From: an uncultured Anaerolineae bacterium
GTDB taxonomy: Bacteria; Chloroflexota; Anaerolineae; Promineifilales; Promineifilaceae
Length of the DNA: 33,462 bases
NCBI GenBank assembly: GCA_937949915.1
Contig: CALECP010000295.1
Span: 1-33,462, forward strand
Direction of reading: 5' to 3'
Shown here: positions 8,133 through 16,243 of the stretch, in pieces
Layout of the letters: the number at the start of each line of letters is the position of its first letter
Position numbering within the stretch: the stretch's first letter is position 1
Position numbers and translations under genes: made by a program
The notes under the pieces: generated by a model
Databases searched by the model: none
The model's input: the letters and a program-made list of their open reading frames with translations, nothing else
What the model was told of the DNA's origin: nothing

Positions 8133-9425
8133 ATGAGCAATAGCCTGTGGCCGGATACTGCCCAGGTAGAGGGTAATTCTATATCGCTGGCGGGATGTGA
8201 TCTCGGCCGTTTAGCGGTTCAATATGGAACACCCCTCTATGTTTTTGACGAAAAAACGATCCAACAATCGTTTCGTGCGTTCCGGGATGGGCTAGATGCC
8301 TATCCCGGTGACAGCACGATTTTTTATGCCTGCAAAGCATTGCTCAACACGGCGATAGCCCAATTGCTTGATCGCGAAGGGGCGTTTTTCGATGTCGTTT
8401 CGCTCAATGAACTGTTGCTGCTACGCCATGCCGGTATCGATCTGCGGCGTATGCGCCTGCACGGCAATGGGACACCGCTCAATGAATTGTATCGTGCTGT
8501 CAATATGGGCATTGGACAAATCGTGCTGGATAATCAGGCGCAAATTGATGCAGTGGCAACGGTAGCCGACTATGTGGGACGCAAGCAGCCTGTTTTAATT
8601 CGCCTCGCACCTGATATTACGGCCGGAAGCCACACCCATATCCAAACAGGACAAAAAGCGTCAAAATTTGGTTTTAACAATGCGCGAATGGCGATCAAAC
8701 GGGTGCAAGCCAAACCTGCATTGCAATTACAAGGTTTACACGCACATCTGGGATCACAGATCGATGATTTGACGATGCTGCCTCAGTTAATTGCGTTTTT
8801 GCACGATACGGCCGCATCATTAGATATGCCGCTCCAAGAGCTATGTATTGGTGGGGGCTTGGCTGTCGCTACCCACCCAAGCGGCTCCACAACAGATATT
8901 GCAGCGTATTGCAAAACGGTTGTTACACAGATGCGTCAAATTTTCGGCTCACAGTTACCCCATCTGAGTATCGAGCCGGGGCGATCTATTGTCGGCCGAG
9001 CCGGAGTCGCCTTGTATAAAATGGTGGGCTGCAAAACAGTGGACGCGCATACGTCATGGTTGCACTTGGATGGCGGCATGGGGGACAACATCCGTCCAGC
9101 TTTGTATGGAGCGCGGTATCATGCGGCCGTGGTAGATCGGCCACGCGCCACACCCATACACACGTATCATCTTTGCGGCCGTTATTGCGAATCAGGTGAT
9201 GTATTGGTCAAAAACATGCGCCTACCTGCCATGCAGCCAGGGGATGTCGTGGCGATTCCAAGCGCGGGAGCATACACGTTGAGCATGGCGAGTAATTACA
9301 ATGGAATCGGCCGACCGGCCGTGGTGCTTGTCCGTGCAGGGCAACATTATCTTATTCAGGAGCGGGAAACGATAGCAGACATTATCAAACGGGATCGGCC
9401 GTTGCCAGAAAACATAAGATCGTGA
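8133..9425 (+). CDS. lysA: Diaminopimelate decarboxylase
   Basis: LysA decarboxylates meso-diaminopimelate to L-lysine using PLP; it is the last step of the pathway and is cytoplasmic. The 430-residue length is normal for a fold-III PLP decarboxylase. K68 in FYACKALLN is the PLP lysine. HAHLGSQI, the CIGGGL glycine loop and EPGRSIVGRAG bind PLP phosphate. C352-E353-S354-x-D356 in CGRYCESGD is the substrate-side catalytic motif from the partner subunit. The usual HGNNK motif reads HGNGTP here. The ATG at 8133 has GAGGA at 8121-8125. The gene starts four bases after the glycoside-hydrolase-like gene and may be read from the same transcript, although no functional link is obvious. A related carboxynorspermidine or ornithine-type decarboxylase is less likely given the motif set. 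Confidence 0.88.
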   Translation: MSNSLWPDTAQVEGNSISLAGCDLGRLAVQYGTPLYVFDEKTIQQSFRAFRDGLDAYPGDSTIFYACKALLNTAIAQLLDREGAFFDVVSLNELLLLRHAGIDLRRMRLHGNGTPLNELYRAVNMGIGQIVLDNQAQIDAVATVADYVGRKQPVLIRLAPDITAGSHTHIQTGQKASKFGFNNARMAIKRVQAKPALQLQGLHAHLGSQIDDLTMLPQLIAFLHDTAASLDMPLQELCIGGGLAVATHPSGSTTDIAAYCKTVVTQMRQIFGSQLPHLSIEPGRSIVGRAGVALYKMVGCKTVDAHTSWLHLDGGMGDNIRPALYGARYHAAVVDRPRATPIHTYHLCGRYCESGDVLVKNMRLPAMQPGDVVAIPSAGAYTLSMASNYNGIGRPAVVLVRAGQHYLIQERETIADIIKRDRPLPENIRS

Positions 9426-9515
9426 ATAATGGCACAGTGTCATTTGTGCCTCCGCTGAGGCTCGCCGACCCTAAACCTTCCAACTTCTTAACTTTTAACC
9501 TTTTAACGACACCTC

Positions 9516-10154
9516 ATGCAAACCGATCTCTTTCATCAACCGATCAAATTTGAAACGCACGACGACTGTATTGCCGCGATGGAAGCGTTGACAGACGATC
9601 CATTAGCTGACACCGGGCATCGCATGGTGATCTATCGGGGCAATCCAGCGGCCGACCTGATGGTAATCGGCGAAGGGCCAGGCGCAAACGAAGAGCAGCA
9701 AGGCAAACCGTATGTCGGCCGCTCTGGCAAGCTGCTCGACAAAATTTTGGAGTCCGTCGGCTTCGATTCGCAAAATGGCGTGTATGTGAGCAACACGGTT
9801 TTTCGTCGGCCGCCCAACAACCGCGACCCCGAACCGACCGAACTAGCCTACTACAAGCCATACTTGATGGAACTGATTCGGCTCGTCAACCCGAAAGTCA
9901 TTTTAACGACAGGCAAGTATTCGATGTGGCAAGTGATCGGCGGCGAACGGCTCGGTGTCAAAAGCATCAGTCAGCTTCGCATCACCCGTTTGCGTGGGCA
10001 ATGGCACCAGGTGGACGGCCGATACGTCATGCCGATTTTTCACCCCGCCTACCTCCTTCGCAACCCATCCCGCGAGCAAGGCAAACCAAAATGGCACACA
10101 TGGCAAGACGTACAAGCTGTCCGCGCTAAATATGATGAATTAGGCGGCATGTAG
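9516..10154 (+). CDS. Family-4-like uracil-DNA glycosylase lacking Fe-S cysteines
   Basis: Uracil-DNA glycosylases remove uracil from DNA to start base excision repair. The 212-residue protein carries the superfamily motifs GEGPGANEEQQGKPYVG (52-68) and HPAYLLRNP (176-184), and it aligns with family 4/5 enzymes through NTVFRRPPNNRDPEP (93-107). Family 4 enzymes hold a 4Fe-4S cluster through four cysteines. Here the equivalents in the 'KCRPP' and 'CRPFL' segments are FRRPP and YKPYL, and the whole protein has one cysteine (C18), so no cluster can be bound. The stop codon TAG (10152-10154) is formed by the first bases of the hairpin repeat that follows. The start at 9516 has no strong ribosome binding site. 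It is probably a cluster-less relative with glycosylase activity. Confidence 0.82.
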   Translation: MQTDLFHQPIKFETHDDCIAAMEALTDDPLADTGHRMVIYRGNPAADLMVIGEGPGANEEQQGKPYVGRSGKLLDKILESVGFDSQNGVYVSNTVFRRPPNNRDPEPTELAYYKPYLMELIRLVNPKVILTTGKYSMWQVIGGERLGVKSISQLRITRLRGQWHQVDGRYVMPIFHPAYLLRNPSREQGKPKWHTWQDVQAVRAKYDELGGM

Positions 10155-10227
10155 AGACACAAGATTTTGTGTCTCCTCCCGTTCGGATGAAAAAATTAAG
10201 AAAAGACGCAAGATTTTGCGTCTCTAC
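10151..10227. repeat. MITE-like hairpin pair with GTAGAGAC/GTCTCTAC ends
   Basis: Two short hairpins lie close together. The first is GAGACACAA (10154-10162) pairing with TTGTGTCTC (10167-10175). The second is AGACGCAA (10204-10211) pairing with TTGCGTCT (10216-10223). Both have the loop GATT. The left edge GTAGAGAC (10151-10158) and right edge GTCTCTAC (10220-10227) are perfect inverted termini, so the 77 bases could be one element or two merged copies. It lies between the glycosylase and methyltransferase genes and supplies the glycosylase stop codon. Confidence 0.75.
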
Positions 10228-10244
10228 AAAGAAAAAACACATTT

Positions 10245-10976
10245 ATGGCACAACATTCTGACAAAGCAGCCCTACGCGGCGAACCAGGTTACGTGTGGCG
10301 GTCGGGGCAAGACCGCCGTTTGCAGATGATCCGACAATGGGTCGATGTGCGCGGCCGGATACTGGACAACGGTACCGGGCTTGGCACTTATCTCGAACAA
10401 CTCGCCCCCTACAGCAACCAACGCTTCGGGCTGGAAGTAGAGTTTGAACGCGCCGTCCAAGCGATTCCGCGCAGCGACGGCATCACGCAAGCGGTGGGCG
10501 AAACGCTGCCATTTGCGGACAACACATTCGACTTTATTTTGAGCAATGAGGTGATCGAACATGTCGAAAATGATTTGCTGACAATGCGTGAAATGGTGCG
10601 GGTGCTGAAACAGTTCGGCCGGATCGTCATTTTTTGCCCCAATCGCTGGAATCCCACCGAGCAACACGGCATCTATTGGAAAGGCGAATATCACTTTGGC
10701 GACAAGCTATTCGTCAACTATTTGCCTGACTCGCTGCGCGACCAATTAGCCCCGCACGTTCGTACCTATACGAAGCGACAATTGACCAATTTGACATTTG
10801 GGCTGCCCGTTCGCATAGTTCATCACGGCCGCATCTATCGCGGCTGGGACAACATCGAAGCGCGGTTTGGCGGTGTCGGCCGTCTCTTCAAACAAACATT
10901 GTACGCACTGGAACGGCCGCCCTTCGACACACTCGGCATCTCCCATTTTTTGGTGCTAGAAAAAACGGCGCACTGA
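10245..10976 (+). CDS. Class I SAM-dependent methyltransferase (type 11-like)
   Basis: The 243-residue protein has a Rossmann SAM-binding core. ILDNGTGLGTYL (39-50) is motif I, FGLEVEFERA carries the acidic residue of motif II, and LPFADNTFDFILSNEVIEHV (88-107) is the usual Methyltransf_11 segment. The C-terminal third (YWKGEYHFGD onward) probably shapes the substrate pocket. The substrate cannot be told; small-molecule or sugar/lipid methylation is typical for the family. The last 17 codons plus stop (10922-10976) occur again at 16185-16239, after the AT-rich signalling block. That suggests the block was inserted at the 3' end of this gene, with the end restored. Confidence 0.82.
   Translation: MAQHSDKAALRGEPGYVWRSGQDRRLQMIRQWVDVRGRILDNGTGLGTYLEQLAPYSNQRFGLEVEFERAVQAIPRSDGITQAVGETLPFADNTFDFILSNEVIEHVENDLLTMREMVRVLKQFGRIVIFCPNRWNPTEQHGIYWKGEYHFGDKLFVNYLPDSLRDQLAPHVRTYTKRQLTNLTFGLPVRIVHHGRIYRGWDNIEARFGGVGRLFKQTLYALERPPFDTLGISHFLVLEKTAH
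10922..10976 (+). repeat. Direct repeat, left copy (methyltransferase 3' end)
   Basis: These 55 bases encode FDTLGISHFLVLEKTAH plus stop. They match 16185-16239 at 49 of 55 positions, including a 19-base identical run (TGGTGCTAGAAAAAACGGC, 10951-10969). Four of the six differences are synonymous, one changes the last residue (His/Gln) and one swaps the stop codon (TGA/TAA). The match starts abruptly at CTTCGAC in both copies. This is the left boundary of the AT-rich block. Confidence 0.9.
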
Positions 10977-11094
10977 TAATTGTACACATTTCAGCCGATC
11001 ATACTTAATTATGACGCAAGCGTTTTATATTTCATTATTAGAGTTCAAACTTTGACAAAATAATGTTACACATACCGTGGTGGAGGAATAAATT

Positions 11095-14000
11095 ATGGCA
11101 ACCGGGATCGAAGAAAAAATTCAATTGTTTCAGGAGCAGTTTGAGAGCTTGCAATCATTGATAGGGCATAGTGAAGCGACAGCAGACATCATTGAACGCT
11201 CGCTTGATTCTATCAACCATGAACTTCAAACAGCAAAAGAAAGTGCGGCTAACTTACAATTCTGGGATGCGTTAACCAAAGTTACAGAACAAATTCAAGA
11301 TATTACACAGGCAGGCCAAAGACGTGAGTTACTCAAAACAATTGCGGAAAGCGCAAATCAAATTTTGGGGGCAGATGTCACAACATTGTATGAAGGCGAC
11401 AATACAATGAAAACCGTTTATCCAAAGCCCGGATATGCTGGTAAATTATATTTTCCTACTGCGCTAGAGGGAGAGGTGCTTCAAACAAATACTGTTTTTC
11501 GCTATTTTGAGGAGAATGAAACAATATTTGTACCAAATACGGACAAAAGGGGTGATCTATCTGATAAACAACCCAATGTACATGAGGGACAACGATTTGC
11601 TGTACGAGAGAAAATTAAGTCAACTGCCATTGTTCCTCTAAAAGTACGTGGTGAAAAGGTAGGGCTGCTTTTTATCAATTATCGTCAGTCGCAAACATTT
11701 GATATTCAACAACAACAGAAAATAAAATTGTTCGGCCGACAAGTAGCCAATGCACTGCACAATATCCAACTACTACGCTTTTCTGTCCAACAATCAGATA
11801 ATCTACAAAGTCTGTTAAAAATTTCCCGCAATACAATACAAGGGAATCTCAATAATCACAAAACAATGTTTGCCTCTTTGATTACAGATGCTACAGAGCT
11901 TATGCAAGCCAGTGGGGGAGTTATTGTCTCATGGGAAAATGATCATAATGGTGAGGTCATTGCAGAATACAGTACAACATCGAACCAAACATCTACAATC
12001 ACAGATTTCACTACCCTCACTGATGATTCACTGAAAGAACGAATCCTCAATGGTGAAACTTTTCTACTCCAAAATATAGCAAACGATGTATCGTTAACCA
12101 AATCATTCCGTGAGTATTTACAAAAACAACAAATTCATTCTATACTCACTGCCCCAGCTATTCGTGAAGGCAAGGTCATCGCATCTATTGCAGTTTATCA
12201 AACAGATGAGTCACGCATATTTACCTCGCAAGATCAGAGGTTAATTGACAACTTAGCCAACCAAGTAGCAATCTCAACAGAATTAGCTAATTACCTACAA
12301 GGGCAAACGGAACTAAAGCAGCTACGAAAAATGCAAGAAAACACACTGACAGCAATTGAAAATCCTGAAAAGGTATTCGATCTTATTGTTAGTCAGGGCT
12401 TAGAGCTAATTGGTGCAACCAAAGGACAGCTTATGTTGCTAGAAAACAATCAGCTTGTCACGTATGCCTCAACAGTATTAGGGGAGGCAAAAAAGCGAAT
12501 TACTTATTCGCTAGACAATTCAATTACAGGTTATGTAGCGAAACACAACGAACCAGTTAATATCACCAATCTGCAAAATGATCCAAAATTCAAATCTTTG
12601 TATCAAGCTGGGCTTGACGAAGATATTGTCAGCGAAATGGCCGTTCCATTAACCTACCAGAATGAGGTGATCGGTGTCTTAAATGCAGAAAGTGAGTATG
12701 AAGGTGCATTCTCAGAGCGAGATTTTGATCTATGGAAAATTCTTGCCTCACAAGCAGTTAGCTCGATTCAGGTTTCCCGTGAGATTATTAAAAACCAACA
12801 ATTGCTTAAAGAGCAAGATGCAGTCGCGGATATTCAATATAGTTTACTGACAATAAGTGGCAACTATCCTGAAATCATCAAACAGACGCTTCAGAAAAGT
12901 CAAGAATTGGTTGGCGCAGAAGTAGGTCATATTCTCTTCAAAGAAGGTAGTAATGATGAATTACTTGTTGTTGAATCGACAGATGGTGAAGATATTGATG
13001 AACGTGTATCGATTCACCGTTCTGTTTCAGGCATTGCGTTGAAGGAAAAACGCATTGTACGAGTCAATGACACAAAAAAAGAAAAGCCTTACTGTGATGT
13101 CTATCAACCATTTTCACGACAAGACATGCGAAGCCAGTTAATCGCACCTCTCATGGTTAATGATGAAGCTATTGGCGTTATCAACGTTGAGAGTACAAAA
13201 CTAAATGCCTTCACACGTGATGATGAGCAAAGGTTTGAGCGCCTGAAACGACAATTGGCTTTGATTCTGCAAATTGAACGTGATGCACAAAGACGGAATG
13301 CAATACTAAACACCTATCAGAGCATCATCAAATCAGGTTTTGATTTGGAACAGGTACAACAATCAATTATCGAAACAGGTGTGCAATTGTTAGGGGCAGA
13401 AAATGGCTCGTTGTTGATCCTAGATGCTATTTTATTCAAAAATGATGTTCAGACACAACAAAGTAATTCTACGCAGGCATTGCTTGAAGGCAAACAATTT
13501 GATGAGACATCGACACTGACAGTAACGGCCGCCTATCATCCAGATAATACACCTACGACACGAGGAAGGAATTATCTTCTACATCGTTGTGTCAGTGGTG
13601 CGGCCATTCTTGAAGATCGCATTATCAACATCCCTAATCTGAAAACCAGTGAGAAATATAAAGGTATTTATCAGCCTATCGGTAAAGATATGCTGAGTGA
13701 GATAGTCGCACCATTAAAAGTAGAAGGGCGTATTATTGGTGCGATTAATTTTGAACATACAAAGGCAGGGGTGTTTAATTATCAAGATGAGCAATTATTA
13801 CAAGAATTGACAAGCGCAGTTGCTTTAGCATGGTCACAAGCTAATTTAAACAAACGCAATCAATCTCTGGAAGTAGAAAATCTGGAAACGCGATTAGGTG
13901 CGGAGGTTCTACATAGATTGAATAATCCACTTGGGGCAATACGACAATATGTGATCGATATAGAAACATTTGACAGAAAAATTTTAGCAGATAATCCAAG

Positions 14001-14607
14001 CTTAAATGATTCATTCAAAGAGATTAAGCGCAACGCCGAGCGTGCATCCGAACTCGCATTGGAACTACGAAAATCAGGACGACGGGCGCGTATTAAGCCA
14101 ATAAATGTTTCTCTTTTGTTGAACAATGCGCTTGAGCATTGTCAAAATAATAAAAGCGAACGTATGTTAGCTATCACGCCTCGTATTATTGAGCCGTCTA
14201 AGGAGATTCATGTATCAGCCACAAGTCGCCTTCAACAAGTCTTTATTGATTTGATGTCTAATGCGATAGAGGCAATGCCAGAGGGAGGCTCATTAACTTG
14301 TCAAATTCATCTTCCCATAGAAACAGATGAAAACAATGAGAAACAAGTGCAAATCGATATTACAGATACAGGGACAGGTATACCAGAAAACACAGTAGAG
14401 CATATCTTTGCTGATTGGTTTACAAGTAAATCGGGAGACGAGTTTGACATTGCACATGGCATTGGGTTATGGTGGGTTCGTAAGTATATCAACTCACTTG
14501 GTGGTAATATTGATGTTAAAAGCAAACTTGGTGAAGGAACAACCTTCACGGTATCTTTGCCTTACACATTAAATGAGGCAAGAAAAAATAAAACAAACAA
14601 TTACTAA
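11095..14607 (+). CDS. Cytoplasmic multi-GAF sensor histidine kinase
   Basis: The 1170-residue protein has no membrane segment. After an N-terminal helical region it carries about five GAF domains in series (roughly 77-225, 250-397, 425-562, 590-730 and 755-915). Each ends in an APL.v.g..iGvin.e type strand. The kinase core follows. H940 in LHRLNNPLGAIRQY is the phosphoacceptor, N1056 in DLMSNAIEAMPEGG is the N box, DTGTG (1091-1095) is G1, and GIGLWW (1122-1127) with GEGTTFTVSLP is G2. All catalytic motifs look intact. GAF domains usually bind small ligands, cyclic nucleotides or chromophores. The ligand is not evident, and no phytochrome-type chromophore cysteine motif is obvious. GGAGG at 11082-11086 supports the start. 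Two receiver-domain genes follow, 15 and 71 bases apart, and are the likely phosphotransfer partners. Confidence 0.9.
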   Translation: MATGIEEKIQLFQEQFESLQSLIGHSEATADIIERSLDSINHELQTAKESAANLQFWDALTKVTEQIQDITQAGQRRELLKTIAESANQILGADVTTLYEGDNTMKTVYPKPGYAGKLYFPTALEGEVLQTNTVFRYFEENETIFVPNTDKRGDLSDKQPNVHEGQRFAVREKIKSTAIVPLKVRGEKVGLLFINYRQSQTFDIQQQQKIKLFGRQVANALHNIQLLRFSVQQSDNLQSLLKISRNTIQGNLNNHKTMFASLITDATELMQASGGVIVSWENDHNGEVIAEYSTTSNQTSTITDFTTLTDDSLKERILNGETFLLQNIANDVSLTKSFREYLQKQQIHSILTAPAIREGKVIASIAVYQTDESRIFTSQDQRLIDNLANQVAISTELANYLQGQTELKQLRKMQENTLTAIENPEKVFDLIVSQGLELIGATKGQLMLLENNQLVTYASTVLGEAKKRITYSLDNSITGYVAKHNEPVNITNLQNDPKFKSLYQAGLDEDIVSEMAVPLTYQNEVIGVLNAESEYEGAFSERDFDLWKILASQAVSSIQVSREIIKNQQLLKEQDAVADIQYSLLTISGNYPEIIKQTLQKSQELVGAEVGHILFKEGSNDELLVVESTDGEDIDERVSIHRSVSGIALKEKRIVRVNDTKKEKPYCDVYQPFSRQDMRSQLIAPLMVNDEAIGVINVESTKLNAFTRDDEQRFERLKRQLALILQIERDAQRRNAILNTYQSIIKSGFDLEQVQQSIIETGVQLLGAENGSLLILDAILFKNDVQTQQSNSTQALLEGKQFDETSTLTVTAAYHPDNTPTTRGRNYLLHRCVSGAAILEDRIINIPNLKTSEKYKGIYQPIGKDMLSEIVAPLKVEGRIIGAINFEHTKAGVFNYQDEQLLQELTSAVALAWSQANLNKRNQSLEVENLETRLGAEVLHRLNNPLGAIRQYVIDIETFDRKILADNPSLNDSFKEIKRNAERASELALELRKSGRRARIKPINVSLLLNNALEHCQNNKSERMLAITPRIIEPSKEIHVSATSRLQQVFIDLMSNAIEAMPEGGSLTCQIHLPIETDENNEKQVQIDITDTGTGIPENTVEHIFADWFTSKSGDEFDIAHGIGLWWVRKYINSLGGNIDVKSKLGEGTTFTVSLPYTLNEARKNKTNNY

Positions 14608-14622
14608 CAACTAGAGGATAAT

Positions 14623-15492
14623 ATGATTAAGCCAAACAAACCAAAAGTGCTGGTAGTTGAGGACGAAGAAACATTTCGTAATCTACACATTAATAGACTC
14701 AGTAGATTGGGTTATTCTGTGCTTACGGCCGAAACCCAAGAGGAGGCAGTTATTTTAATCAATCGTCATTTTTTTCATGCAGCTATTTTAGATATTAGCC
14801 TCAATGTTGAAGATAACGCCAATCGGGAAGGGATGGAAATACTGGAACTAATTCATAATAAAAATAATGGAACAGGCATTATTATGGTGACAGCTTTTCC
14901 AAGACATACTTATGTGCGCGATGCCTTCAAAGATTTCAATGTTGTGGATTTCCTTGACAAAGCAACTTATGAGCTGCTCGATTTTATCAATGCGGCCGAA
15001 AAAGCGGTTGCGGCCGCAGAAATTATTATTTCAGAGAAAAAAGAAGCGTTTGAGCAATCAGTTTCTGCTTATGATAATTATTTTCAACAGTTAGCCAGTA
15101 GCTTGGCAGGCAGCGGCGCGATGCGTGTAACAAGAAAAGATGTATCACAACTTTTCAAGCGGCTTGTTAAACCGATGATACCTATTGTTGAAAAACATGA
15201 ACTTGCCAGAATTGATGAAGGAGATAATGAGACCGAAAAAGCAAGCCCTGTATTTGAGCATACTTACTGGAGTTACTTTTTTGGTGAGCTTGTGCGTATT
15301 CGCATCGGTCAAAGAGAACAAATTATCAAAGAAGTTGAAAAATTAGACGTGCTTAATCAGCTAAAAACCAGTGGTGAGTTAAGCGGTTATTTTCAAGTTT
15401 TGGATAACATAACCTACGAATCATTCACAAAAATTGATGATAGAGTAGAAGAAGTTAAAAAAGAAGAAAATGAGGAAACTACTCAAGCGTAG
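14623..15492 (+). CDS. Response regulator with unknown helical C-terminal domain
   Basis: Residues 1-125 form a receiver domain: VEDEE (12-16) is the acidic pocket, D57 in AAILDISL the phosphoacceptor, T90 in MVTAF the switch residue and K113 in FLDKA the conserved lysine. An insertion around 61-70 (NVEDNANREG) lengthens the loop after D57. The remaining 165 residues are mostly helical and charged. They match no DNA-binding, GGDEF or phosphatase output I know, and end in a Lys/Glu-rich tail. AGAGGA at 14613-14618 supports the start, 15 bases after the kinase, so the two are almost certainly co-transcribed. The output is probably by protein interaction. Confidence 0.87.
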   Translation: MIKPNKPKVLVVEDEETFRNLHINRLSRLGYSVLTAETQEEAVILINRHFFHAAILDISLNVEDNANREGMEILELIHNKNNGTGIIMVTAFPRHTYVRDAFKDFNVVDFLDKATYELLDFINAAEKAVAAAEIIISEKKEAFEQSVSAYDNYFQQLASSLAGSGAMRVTRKDVSQLFKRLVKPMIPIVEKHELARIDEGDNETEKASPVFEHTYWSYFFGELVRIRIGQREQIIKEVEKLDVLNQLKTSGELSGYFQVLDNITYESFTKIDDRVEEVKKEENEETTQA

Positions 15493-15563
15493 CCACAGTG
15501 AATTATTAATCACCGTTTACTTATAATTGCAACAAACATCCATAATTATTTAATGGGGGCTAT

Positions 15564-16184
15564 ATGACTACAAAAATTCTGATCATTGAAAATGAACTTA
15601 CTTGGCTTAACATATTAAAAAAGCATCTAAATGTGGAGCAATCATTTGAAATCTCTACTGTATCATCAAAAGACGAAGCAATAGCAAGTATGCGAAATAC
15701 ATCTTTTGATGTCATAGTTTCAGATTTGCAGCTAGTTGATAACGCTTCTTTTGAAAAACAGATATTCGAAACACTTGCTGTAGTAGCGAGTGCCGGAAAA
15801 GATATTCCAATTGTTGTGGTAACTGGTGAACCAATATCTGAGTTTCAACTAATTGATGTTATAAATTCATTTCCAGGAGCAATTTATGGCTGGCATGAAA
15901 AAAACACAACATATCGTCAAGATCGTTTTATAACAAATATAAAACGCATTGTTGAAAAAACACAAGAGAAAGAACAGAAAAAAGCAAAAGAAAAAAAGGA
16001 TAGAGTAGCTAAGATATGGCAAATATTTATCATTTTATCATTGAGTGCAATCATTTTGGCAGTCACAATATATGCGATATTAGCTCCAGAAGGTGCAGCA
16101 ACAATCATTGCCACTGTATTTGTTCCAATGTTCGTTGCTATGCTTACAGGCATATATCTGTTGATAAACAATCTAAATAACTAG
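15564..16184 (+). CDS. Receiver domain fused to two membrane helices
   Basis: The 206-residue protein begins with a receiver-like domain (1-130): IIENE (7-11) in place of the usual D/E-D-D pocket, D54 in VIVSDLQL as phosphoacceptor, T87 in VVVTGEP, and a candidate lysine at 113. A Lys/Glu-rich, probably coiled-coil linker (131-150) leads to two hydrophobic helices (about 151-173 and 178-202). There is no output domain, so phosphorylation would act at the membrane or the protein would tether or sink phosphate from the kinase. N10 in the acidic pocket may weaken Mg binding. It is third in the block and its stop directly abuts the right direct repeat. The ribosome binding site is weak (GGGGG at 15555-15559). 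Confidence 0.8.
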   Translation: MTTKILIIENELTWLNILKKHLNVEQSFEISTVSSKDEAIASMRNTSFDVIVSDLQLVDNASFEKQIFETLAVVASAGKDIPIVVVTGEPISEFQLIDVINSFPGAIYGWHEKNTTYRQDRFITNIKRIVEKTQEKEQKKAKEKKDRVAKIWQIFIILSLSAIILAVTIYAILAPEGAATIIATVFVPMFVAMLTGIYLLINNLNN

Positions 16185-16239
16185 CTTCGACACTCTCGGC
16201 ATCTCCCACTTTCTGGTGCTAGAAAAAACGGCACAATAA
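16185..16239 (+). repeat. Direct repeat, right copy (orphan methyltransferase 3' end)
   Basis: This is a 17-codon fragment plus stop, encoding FDTLGISHFLVLEKTAQ in the same form as the end of the methyltransferase gene 5.26 kb upstream. It has no start codon or upstream body, so it is a remnant. Its differences from the left copy are almost all synonymous, which shows that both copies come from once-functional genes. It ends five bases before the tlyA start. Confidence 0.9.
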
Positions 16240-16243
16240 ATAG

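Larger units (their letters stand above)
10977..16184 (+). mobile_element. Putative inserted AT-rich signalling island
   Basis: This 5.2-kb block differs from both flanks. It is clearly AT-richer, has about five CGGCCG words (roughly 1 per kb, against 5-8 per kb around it), and is bounded by direct repeats of the methyltransferase 3' end. It carries exactly three co-directional genes: a five-GAF histidine kinase, a response regulator and a membrane-bound receiver protein. The right repeat begins immediately after the last stop codon (16184). I see no integrase, transposase or terminal inverted repeats, so the mechanism is unknown. Elements that insert into the 3' end of a gene and restore it are known from icd-type phage sites. 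Homologous recombination with a related chromosome is an alternative. Confidence 0.6.

Noticed and set aside
9426-9515. Regulatory structure between lysA and the glycosylase gene
   Set aside because: Only weak stems (GGCACA/TGTGCC and GCCTC/GAGGC) and T/C-rich filler are present, which are too small to call a riboswitch or terminator.
10977-16184. Integrase or transposase in the AT-rich island
   Set aside because: The three genes fill the block. None has recombinase motifs, and the gaps of 118, 15 and 71 bases are too small for another gene.
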